A stretch of 64,000 bases of DNA. Source: Globodera rostochiensis (Eukaryota; Nematoda; Chromadorea; Rhabditida; Heteroderidae). The translations under genes and the position numbers were made by a program. How positions within the stretch are numbered: position 1 is the stretch's first letter; each line of letters starts with the position of its first letter. Of this stretch, positions 29,345-39,395 are shown one piece after another. The DNA lies in NCBI GenBank assembly GCA_018350325.1, contig JAEVLN010000056.1, positions 85,421-149,420 of the forward strand. The letters are read 5' to 3'. The notes beneath the pieces are model-generated. The model did not search any database, was not told the DNA's origin, and worked only from the letters and a program-made list of their open reading frames with translations.

Positions 29345-30960
29345 GTTTTGAAAATAATGATTACCAAATACCCAAATTAATTTAGAGAAAATCGAAACTT
29401 GTTGAAAAACTTTCAATAAAAAAAAATAAATAATAAAGAGTATTCGTATGAGAAAAATTACCAATAATCCAATAAAAACATCCAAAATGGGCGTAATCTT
29501 TGACATGTAATTTTAAAAAAGCTTGAAATTAGAGAATGTTAAATTTGTTAAAACTTAGACATTAAAAAACGTTTAAACTTTGCTAAAAACACCTAATCTT
29601 ATTCTAATAATAGTTTTTTTTTTCTTAAAGACTGATGCGTTATAACCAATCCAGGAGTTGCTTGAGCCTTAAATATTATACTCAACCAATTGGTCCTGCC
29701 GTGCCATTTTTTTTTATCCGTTAAATTAAAAGTTATGGTCTAAAAACACCAGACAAAACGTTTATTAAAAAAGGACTAAAATTTGAAATGTATCCATAAA
29801 AAGTAAAACCAAATAATTGTATAATAATATAATTTTAGGAAAAGGCAGAAAATTACAATTACCATTGTGATTTATTTAATAAAGATTGAAATGTGACAGT
29901 TCAAATACACACTTATAATTTATAATATCTTCGTTTCAAAAATAAAAAAGATAAATCAGTACAAAAATAATATTACAATAACTAAAATGTTGATCCCAAT
30001 CAATCAGCTGTCTTATGTGTAACAATAAATAACATTGGATGACATTTTATGCCAAAAGAGTCAACTGTTTACAGACACTTAAAAGTGGCATTTGCTTTTA
30101 AATCCTTGAATTTAATTCAAGAATACGATTCAAAAATTTCACATTATTTTAATATGTTAGGCAATTAAATAAAAGAAGAAATTTTGATTAAAAATGAAGA
30201 TATTTTTTTAGTGGGCCGATGCGTTGGCACAATTTATTAATTGGGTTTTTGGATATAAATGTCAACATAAATCCGCTTAAATAATTACTAAGGTGTTTTT
30301 GCGGACTTGATACGATTGAAAGTTAATTACATTTATCCTGTTTAAATACAACAAGAATAACAGCAATATAATTAAAACTAATAAAAAAATAATAATTTTA
30401 TAATAAAATAAAATTAAACTGTGCAGCCAGCATTGAAAAATTAAAGTAAATTTCCGAAAACATTTAATAAATAAATAATGGCTCAACTAAGATAATCGAC
30501 CAAAAAATGCAAGTGAAAAAAGGCATAAAAAATCTTTGAACTCATTAATAAATATTTCATAAGTAATTTTTCTCTTAATAAAAAATTGTAAAATTTCAAA
30601 GAAAAAATGCTAAAAAATTAACAAATAAAATGTTTACTCCATACCCTTTGAAACAATAAACAAAGAATTTTGACGTCAAATTATTTTATAAAATAAGATG
30701 AATAATTTGGTATTAAAGTGTATGCCATTTTATATGTGTTAAATGATTTCGACCGATAACAAACATTATCTGTTCGTATAATAAACTAGTAAGTACCCAC
30801 TTTATTTAAAGTTTAAAAAAAATTAGTTTAGTAAATAAAGAGGAAAAATCAACTATTAAAAACCTTTTCAAAAAAAAAAAACAAAGGCATCGTAAAAATA
30901 AAAATAAAATATTTAAGCGAAAGAAAAATTTATTTTAAGCCCTCATTTCTGACTTCTCAG

Positions 30961-31032
30961 GCCCAAATCACCTCCGCCGAGTGCAAAGTGTTAGCTGAAG
31001 CTTTTTACAATTGGCCCTTCAACACGACAATG
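30961..31032 (+). other. Exon-like island bounded by CTTCTCAG and GTTTAT
   Basis: A polypyrimidine/CAG acceptor ends at 30,960. The next 24 codons are open (AQITSAECKVLAEAFYNWPF and on) up to a GTTTAT donor. This is a good exon candidate of an unknown gene. Confidence 0.4.
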
Positions 31033-31739
31033 GTTTATTTTCGAAAATAAACATTATACTTTATTGATAAATAAACTAAAATGAAAATATTAAATAATTC
31101 AAATATAAAGACTTATAAATTTAAAAAAACATGTTAAATTAAATAAAATGATAAAACATTATGCGCAATAAAGTGTGTTGTGTATTAATAATAATATTAT
31201 TAAAACCTAATTACAAAATATCTAAAATCCAATTATTAAGAGAAAAAATAATTATTTTACATATTATTAAATAAATTTTGCTCTATTTTAATAATATCGG
31301 TTTTTTCGAATAAAACATTTTTACAACAATCATTTGAAAAAGATGAGTTTTGATATTATAGATGATATAATTTTCTTAATTTTTTTTTAGTTTTCAATTA
31401 ATCTGTTTTGTTTGTATTTTATGTATTTTTTGTAAAGCTTTTAGTAGTTGATAGGGTTTTAAAAAAATAGTTTTATATAAATTGGTAAAGGGGAATCAAG
31501 CATTACCAACAAAACTCTGTACGTTGAAGTATTTATAATAATTCCTCGTTCTCGCGATGGTTATTCGCCTAATCAAAAAATAACTCAAAAACTAAAACAT
31601 TGAATTGAACAAAATATATTAAAATTTACAAGTTGCGCCCAAACAAAGCCCACATCAGCGACCAGCAACAAATTTTGTCTGATCACCAGATAAGCACGTC
31701 GGCATTAAATTAGATCATTATAACAATTTACTAAACTTT

Positions 31740-31915
31740 GAAATAATTGATAATAAAAACTAAATCTTCGCATAATTTTTTATCGTAAGTGTAAAATAAA
31801 AAATATGAGTCAGTGAACGGTTTATGGCACCGAAAACAATCATCTTTAGGAAGCTCAAGGAGTTGGAAAAGGTCATGGATTTGTTTATTTTGCCATTGTT
31901 GAATTGAATGTAAAC
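31740..31915 (-). other. Coding-like fragment with a CxxC pair
   Basis: Minus-strand open segment of about 57 codons. It has a central stretch with CFRCHKPF (a CxxC pair that could bind zinc in a complete domain) flanked by Leu/Asp/Gln-rich sequence. Upstream codons in the same frame are Phe/Ile/Tyr-rich, as expected of translated A/T DNA, so only this part is coding-like. Confidence 0.3.
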
Positions 31916-32391
31916 CAATATTATTAAAATGCTTTAAGGATATAAACATTTTAACATTGAATTTGAACGTAATAATATAAACGAATAAAAAGAAAATATG
32001 AATTTCATAAACATAGAAAAAAATAATATAAATAAATACAAATGCAGAAAATAATAAACAGTAAAAGCAAAAATCAGAATTTGTTAACAAAGCTAACACT
32101 CGATCAAAAAAAGAACCTTGGTGATCATATTGTTTATCTAAAAAAATATAAAATTTTTACACAAAACATGCATTATGGTAATTTCTCAATGTAAATAAAT
32201 AAAAAAATAACAAACAGAAGATTGAATTTAAAAAAGCAAATTAATGCGTAAGATAAGAGAAATTAAAAACAGATTTTTTTATAAAAATTGATTACGCATA
32301 TTTCCTAAAATTTTATTATATTACAAAAAACCTAATAGAAAAAATTGCAAAATATAGCCCAAAATATGATATATTAATATGGACGACTAAA

Positions 32392-32458
32392 AGCCGCTCT
32401 ACCTTTCCTACATAAATTTCGCCGGAGGAAAGAGTTGATCGGCAACCAAAAGGAATAA
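32392..32458 (+). other. Terminal-exon-like island
   Basis: Short GC-richer patch with an open frame (ALPFLHKFRRRKELIGNQKE) ending in TAA. It may be a last-exon relic. Support is weak because no strong acceptor precedes it. Confidence 0.2.
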
Positions 32459-32846
32459 GTGCAATTTTGTAAATAAAAGTGGATTAAAATCACTAATTCT
32501 GGTTTCTGTTGGAATGTTTGGAGCGTTCGGCATTATCTGGTGTGCTTCACATATTCCGTCTTTGTTGCAAAAAGTTTAAGAATGCCCAGCATAATCAAAA
32601 ATTGATTACATACGCTTGCTTATTTAATATGATTGAATTTTTAAAATAGTTATTACTTAATACAAAGTTATAAATGATAAATGTGTATCTAAAAATAATA
32701 AGAGTAAATTGATACTTGAATATTTTTATGGCAAAAAGCTAAAACCAACGACAATTACTACAAAAATAAAGTTAAGAAAAAATCCATTAAAACATATTAA
32801 TTAAAAATAAGAATTATATATATAATAATTGAGCTTAATTTGAAAA

Positions 32847-33115
32847 TCAAAAATATACTAGGCCAAAGCATCTCTCTTGCAGAGATTACGATGAGAGACA
32901 CGCATCCGTTTGAAACCTTATATAAATATTGTAAAACGAGTTATCCTAGCTTAGTGCACGCGAGTTCCCTCATCAGCCTAGAAACTATCGCATATAAATT
33001 CCTTTTTGAATATAAAAAAATAATCTTGAACGATTTGCTTAAAAAAAGATTAAAGAAAATATGTGGATGTGTTTGTCCAAGCAACACGCTACTAATTAGA
33101 AAGGTACTTGATTTT
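32847..33115 (+). other. Coding-like fragment, about 90 codons
   Basis: Open segment with mixed codon use, including SLAEITMRDTHPFETLYKYC and, near the end, CGCVCPSNTLL with three closely spaced Cys. It starts inside A+T-rich DNA with no convincing initiation site. I do not recognise the family. It could be an exon of an unidentified gene. Confidence 0.3.
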
Positions 33116-34361
33116 AATTTTACAAAAACAAAACACCTTAATAATCAAAGAAATTATTAAATTAAATTTTATTAGCTTTTACTTTGCTTTGCCATTATTT
33201 TAAAAATAATAATTAAGAAAAGTAATTTAAAATATGGATATTTTCAAATATCATTAACTACCTCGTATTCAAGAATGGTGGTGCCTTTCATTATAATAAC
33301 ATTTAGTTTCACCGCTTAATGCTATCATCTAGATGGATATAATAAATTAAATTATTTATTATTATCGAAGAGGTATTTACATTATCTGCGACAAAAGTTA
33401 AAAATTCATCTATGCAAATCTACGAGAAATTATGACATATTATTTTAATTATTAAACGATAACCTAAGTTCTGATGTTTTAAATCAAAAATATATTTTAA
33501 ATATTTAAAACCACAAATAATTTGTAAATAAGAGCAACGTTTAATAAAATACAATTTAATATATATTTATTGCTTGCATCTAAAATGTAATTATAATAAA
33601 ATAATAATATAAATAAATAAAATTAACAAGATTGTAAGTAAAAGAAATACTAATAAAATAATTTTTAAAAAACCAATGATATATTTACTTACACAAATGA
33701 TTTAACTAAAAAACATTCAAAATATGTTAATTTATAATTTTTTAGGCAAATTAATTTACGCAATAAATTATAAATAAATTTGTTGCATTTAAAATCATCA
33801 TGTTGATTATGGTTTACCAGATTTTGCATAATTTTTCTATAATTATCGAATAAACTAACAATCATTTTAATAATAATAAAAAAGTAATACTTTAAAAATT
33901 TGTTAACAATTTACATATAACGGCACAATACCTATACATACATGATGGCATCCTGCTCAAGGAAAAAGTGAATTTAATAAATAATTTCAAATAAATAATT
34001 TGGAAGTACTTTAATTTATCAGCGCGGCAGGCAAGGATGTGACATTCTTTTCAGAGAATTTAAATCACTTTGTTTTAAAGTATTTTTAATAGCGAAAACC
34101 CAAAAATAATAATCATTAGAATACCATACAATTACTTAATATATAAATAACCTAAAGCAACAAAGATTCAATAAACAGATCAAAATTAAAATTCCTTTTT
34201 GAAATCAGCATTCCACAATTTGTTGGATTTTGCAACGTGGCTCAAAAGACTGGATAGATCGGAGCTATATAATTTTAATTTAATAAAGCTATTTTCAATC
34301 TGCAGTTTTTTCAAAACTAAACGTCATCCGCAAAAGTTGATAAAAATATAATATAATAATA

Positions 34362-34410
34362 ATAAAGCCGACCACTCGAGGAGGCAGAGGAGGAACTCAG
34401 AAAAAAGGTT
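34362..34410 (+). other. RGG-like exon island
   Basis: Short GC-rich open stretch reading KPTTRGGRGGTQKK, followed by GTTAAT as a possible donor. A second short open stretch follows an acceptor-like TTGCAG at about 34,453 and ends in TGA near 34,517. These may be two adjacent exons of a relic gene. Confidence 0.25.
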
Positions 34411-36627
34411 AATTTTCAGCATTGATCTTCAAACCGTACGATCAATGTTGCAGAGATGCTGAAAACCCTAATCAAAGCAAAGTCATGCTGGATAAAATAA
34501 AAACGACTTGCTCGTGAAAATTTTTAAAAATCTTGACAACAACATTGTAAAACAGCTGGCACTGAACATTCCATTGGTCGTGAATAAATAATAATTTAAA
34601 TAACAATGTGTCTAAACATTCGCACGTTGACCTATTTCTTACCAAGGACGTTCAGACCTTTAATACTAAACCCAAATAAAACTGCAGCTTGCAATATTCT
34701 CTTTATTTATATAAATTATTTAATACGGTAAAATTACTCAAATAATAAATTTAAGACTAAAAAGTTTTATGACCAATTAATGAATTCAATAAACGGAGAT
34801 CCTCATTAATAAATTACCATTTATAATTATTTAATTTTACACAACTAAATATTCTTCTTGAAAATAATTTTGTTCTATTAAACAAATTGCCCAACCATGA
34901 ATTGCTTTAATTGATAGCTCAGCTTTATCTACTGATGTATATTATGATTATAAAATTAGATATTTACATTAAAATATAAAATAAAAATTTTGATTCTTTG
35001 AGTTGTTTAAGTTTGAAAGCTTAAAAAAATAACTGGTAAATAAAGTATAAAATACAATGCGGCTTTAGATTCTATTTAAAAAAGATAAATACAAAATTGA
35101 ATAGAATTTATACTTGTCAATAAATAAAATTCTAATTTATTGAATTATTAATTTTTATTTACAAAAGGCTGCTATATAAGTGTTTCAAGATCAAATAATC
35201 AAGTGAAAATAATTAATATAAAACAAAAGATTATTCTTCGTTCATTACCATTATTGTAAATATTAAAATCAAATATGGACAATTCGCCAGGACAAAGGAC
35301 GATCGATGACTATTCATGTGAGAAATGTTAAAGAAATATTTTTTTTGATAATATATTTATAAAATATAATATATAAGTGTGACGGACCGATAGGCGTCGA
35401 ATAATTTCTTTGATATCAACAATTTTAAAGCATATTTTAATTAATTTTAAGTAGATTTTACTTGTTATTTTTTAATTTAAATAACAATTATTAGGACGTA
35501 CACACAACAAAATATAAGTAAAATCTGCTTGTTCTTATGTTATGTTATCGGTCTTACATAAGACAGATTGGAGACAGTACGACTCCAAGACCAGATAGCC
35601 TGCGCACCCGCTCATTATAATTTTAAAAAATGCGTATGAGTATGATGTGAAAATCAAATAACTATATTAAAAATTTGTACAAATTGTAAAATGTAGAGCA
35701 ATGTGTAAAATTTAAAACGGCATTGAATTTATTCCGCGCGTTAAACTACCCTGTGGTTTTTGGAAAGGCCAATGAGGATTTTTTTTGAAATGCGGATTTG
35801 CGGATTTTTGTGTTCTTTTGAAATCCTTGTGGACTTTTTGTGGTTTTTGGGAAAATTGACAACAAAAAAGCTTTTTCCTCTTAACAAAAATTGTCAAATC
35901 TTCAAAAAACATTTTCCCGGCATTTTTGGGTTAAAATGAAGAAATGACAAATTTGCAGATTTTAGGTATCAAATGAGGAATTCCCTGTTATATGATAAGA
36001 ATGCCATTTTTTTGATTTATCTTATTTTATAATACAGCGTTTATTCATTTTAAAATTAAATTTGCGGTGTGTTGTCACGACTTGCCTGTCTGCATTTCAG
36101 TTGGAGCTCAAATAATATTATATACAGACCACCAAATAAAGTAAAAATATGTTCTTTAAATAGAAAATATATCATTCAACAGGAATTTTAACACCAAAGC
36201 TCCGATTTTTTTTTGACTTTTTTATACTTAAATTTAATGCGCTGAATGTTTATCAACAAGTCTGTTTAAGTATTGATTTAAAAAAATCCAAAAAAGTTAA
36301 AATAAATCCATAAAGTTAAAAATAAAAAGGACTGAATCTTGTTAACATTCAAAAATCAAATTGTTATTTATTATTGTAAATATTCATATAATGAAATCAT
36401 TAAAATACGAAAATCAAAGTATATAATAAACAAAATAATAAAAAACATTTGTTTAAAAATCTATTTAATAAAAACAAAATTATATAAATATTTCTTAAGA
36501 CGCGATCGGACAAAAAATTTCACCATTTGATAACCATAATACTGAAATAATACTAACCCGGCAAGGAGTAAGAACCTTCAATAATGTTTACCTATTTTTA
36601 TAATTGATACATAAATTTAAAATTAAG

Positions 36628-36666
36628 GATGCAGCTGAATGGGTCGATGGCTGGAGCAGTTATCAG
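36628..36666 (+). other. Exon-like island
   Basis: Thirteen codons (DAAEWVDGWSSYQ) sit exactly between AATTAAG and GTTGAT. This is a possible micro-exon and too short to identify. Confidence 0.2.
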
Positions 36667-37356
36667 GTTGATACTTGACCTTTTTAATTTATTCTAATTT
36701 GTATTGTTGAATTCATGAATTATTCTATTAGGTGTTCAAACGAATTTTATGAATAAAACAATGTTTTAGGTCTTCTTCAATAAAAAATGATTCCATGTTT
36801 AAAAAATTTTGCCCAAATTATTAATTACCTAATTGGGTGCCGATAACAGGAAAACTAGGTTATAAATTATCAAACTCTAAATAAATGAAAATAAAAAAAG
36901 GTGAAAATTTATCCGATTTAAAAAGACGTAACTTATTAATTAAAATGTTTAAAATTAAAGAATATTTTTAAACAATTATGTTAGCTACGCTCCATTTGTA
37001 GTCGTATTAAAATAAGGAAAAATAATAATTTACACTGTAAAAAATACAAAAAATATTGATTTTAATTTAATAAAATTAAAAATAATTATTCACAAATTTA
37101 TAAAAAACGTTCTACATTAGGAATTTTATTGTTGGGTGCTTATCATATATTGCTACTCAAACAATTTAGTGAAAAATAGCTCTTTTAACCAATTCAAAAA
37201 GTTCTAATAACTTTAATTTTAATATTGAGATTTTGTCAAAATGTTGGATTTTATTGAATTAAATTCAAACCATAAATCTCGTATCCCACAATAATATCAA
37301 AAATTCTCCGCGCGAATTAAAAGATATATTAAGAAAATATAAAACACAATCTGCAG

Positions 37357-37426
37357 AGCTCCAAATGAGGCAATGAAGCGCCTCCGTATCATTGAATGCG
37401 ACGAGGAAGTAGCAATGGAGCACTAA
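37357..37426 (+). other. Terminal-exon-like island
   Basis: A CTGCAG acceptor is followed by an open frame of about 22 codons (including EAMKRLRIIECDEEVAMEH) ending in TAA. Composition is clearly unlike the surrounding DNA. The product is unknown. Confidence 0.35.
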
Positions 37427-37839
37427 AAAATATATATTGAAAAAGAGAATGAATTTAACTTAAATCTTCATTTTAAAAAAATTGCTAATAATCAAGCCTT
37501 ATTTAAAATTATTAAAACTAAAGCTTACTATGTTTGTTAGTCATCAAATAAATAATTGGATTGTGTCTAAGGACATTATTCACATGGTGGCGGAGAAAAT
37601 CATTGACAATGCCCCACTAATTTAACATCTTCAATGGAAAGTATTTAAAAGAATTATTAAAATAAATTTAAAAAAATAAAATTTAAAAGTAATAATTTTT
37701 GATTTTATACATACTTTGTTAAAATCGGTATTTATTATTTATCGATAAATAAACGCGTCTCATAAATCGTTTTTTATCAAAATTTGTTTTAAATGACTTT
37801 AATATACCAAAACAATATTATTTAAATTTTCATATTTAA

Positions 37840-38661
37840 AGAATTTGTATGAGCTTAAAAGTTTGCTTTTATATCCTGGAGTACAAGTAAGTATGAAGCC
37901 AGAACTTTGAGAAGTTAAAGTCTTTAGCGAATCATTTTAATAAAAAATAAATGAAATTACCGAAATTGTTTTCCTAAATTATAAAAGCACAATTAAGCTA
38001 TTAGCAATAAATCTATGATGTAAATTAATGAATCGAAATGATCATAACTTTAATAGTAATGGAATGGATTAAAAGTTGTTGCAAGAGAAATTGCGGCTAA
38101 AAAAAGAAAAATGTTTGGGAATCAAGATAGTAATTTAAAAATAATTGCATTTAAATATAAATAATATAATAATTATTGATTTTTTTACTTAAAAATCAAA
38201 CTTTTATTTTTTAGAAAACTGCTGAATTAATGTCGAATTCGTTTATTATTTAATAAAAAATTAAAATTTTTACATTTAATTTGTTAATTGCATCATTTTA
38301 TTTGTTATCATTGATGTTGGATTGAGTTTCCATCTTTTATTTCTTAGATAATTTATTTGCAAATGATTTATTTTGTAAGAGATTTTCATATATTCTATAA
38401 GATTAGCTAATTTTCTTTTCAAAACACTGTTTTTCGTATTTTTTATAACTTTTTAATTTACTGCTAAAAAATGAATAAAGAATGAATGTCAAGATAAAAT
38501 ACAGTTGTTTAAAATTAAAGTTAATTAAATATAATTTTATTTTCATAAATTACTTCTTTGTACTTATTATACATTAACTTACGGTTTTGTCGCATTTTTA
38601 TAATTGGGCTCGGTTTAAGTTATGCTAAGCCATTCTATTTGTGAGAAGAAATTTAATCTAT
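37840..38661. repeat. A+T-drifted homologue of the 43.4-44.27 kb block
   Basis: Collinear with 43,440-44,272: GTTAAAGTCTTTAGCGAATC, GGGAATCAAGATAGTAATT, AATGTCGAATTCGTTTA, CATAAATTACTTCTTTGTAC and AATCTATAGTGAGTGG all recur there in the same order. This copy has drifted toward A/T and has stop codons. It runs directly up to the left LTR, with CTAT at 38,658-38,661 as the target-site duplication. Confidence 0.8.
38658..38661 (+). repeat. Target-site duplication CTAT (left)
   Basis: CTAT directly flanks the left LTR (AGTGAGTGG start) and is repeated at 54,304-54,307 after the right LTR (CCCTTACA end). A 4-bp duplication is usual for Ty3/gypsy integrases. Confidence 0.65.
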
Positions 38662-39046
38662 AGTGAGTGGTTGCGCGCTGCGCCCACCCAGAATAGAGTT
38701 TGCACCGACTGTTCCGGATGGAGTTTGGGATGGGGGTCAGAATCTCAGGGAGGGTGCCCGGGCCCTGGGCGATGACTTCGACTCCCCGACCTCGACTCGC
38801 TCCAACACTCAGGGAAAGGTTTATTCTCGCTGACGAGCATCCAATGGGCGGGACATGTGAGATGGAACATGAGTTTCTGCAGAACTGATCGCTGGGGAGC
38901 GGGAAGGCAAAGGGGTACATTGGCCAATGGGCGGGGACAATCGTTGGGATCATACGGATAAATGTGCAGGCGATCAATGACGGGAAGGCTCAGCAATTCG
39001 GAGGGATAGAATAATTTGGGGAATGCCAACCGGAGAAACCCTTACA
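38662..39046 (-). repeat. 3' LTR of the retroelement
   Basis: A 385-bp sequence matching 53,920-54,303. On the element strand it begins TGTAAGGG and ends CCACTCACT. The plus-strand-left 120 bases are almost identical between copies; the rest is about 75-80% similar with indels. Both copies carry AATAAA on the element strand (plus-strand TTTATT at 38,820-38,825 here), a plausible poly(A) signal defining the end of the R region. Confidence 0.9.
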
Positions 39047-39059
39047 GCTCCCCCTTCCC
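39047..39059 (-). promoter_or_regulatory. Polypurine tract
   Basis: On the element strand GGGAAGGGGGAGC lies directly before the TGTAAGGG start of the 3' LTR. This is the expected position and composition of the plus-strand primer. It also fixes the LTR boundary and shows that the helicase ORF lies inside the element. Confidence 0.85.
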
Positions 39060-39395
39060 ATAGGATCGTCCCCGATCCTCAAGAGCAGAGGATGCATTTC
39101 CCGCGAGGGGAAATGGAGAGAGAGATCCCGGCACTCTGACTCCCGGCTTCGCCCTTCGGTCCTCCTACTCGACTGTCCACGGCCAGGCTGCGCATTTGAG
39201 ATGAGCAGCTCGTCCACCATTTCAGATGGATGGCATGGGACGTCGGGGAGGAACACCCCGGGGTCATTCCGGCCAGAGGGGGAGAGTTTGTTGATGAGAG
39301 AGTGTGTGAGAGAGGGTTGGAGGAATTGGTCCAGGTCTCCCGGTGGCATTTGAATATTTTTGTTGAATATTTTTGAGTATTTTTTTGAATGTAAT
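39060..39395 (-). repeat. Deleted copy of the 43.28-43.97 kb block, forming the helicase 3' end
   Basis: Collinear with 43,285-43,975 but with many internal segments missing. Shared phrases in order include CAAGAGCAGAGGATGCATTT, GATCCCGGCACTCTGACTCC, AGCTCGTCCACCATTTCAG, GGAACACCCCGGGGTCAT and GGTCTCCCGGTGGCATTTGA. It supplies about the last 105 codons of the helicase ORF in a frame different from the open frame of the longer copy. Confidence 0.85.

Noticed and set aside
1..38661. Mitochondrial or organelle origin of the A+T-rich part
   Set aside because: No tRNA, rRNA or long protein frames are visible, as would be expected in mitochondrial DNA.
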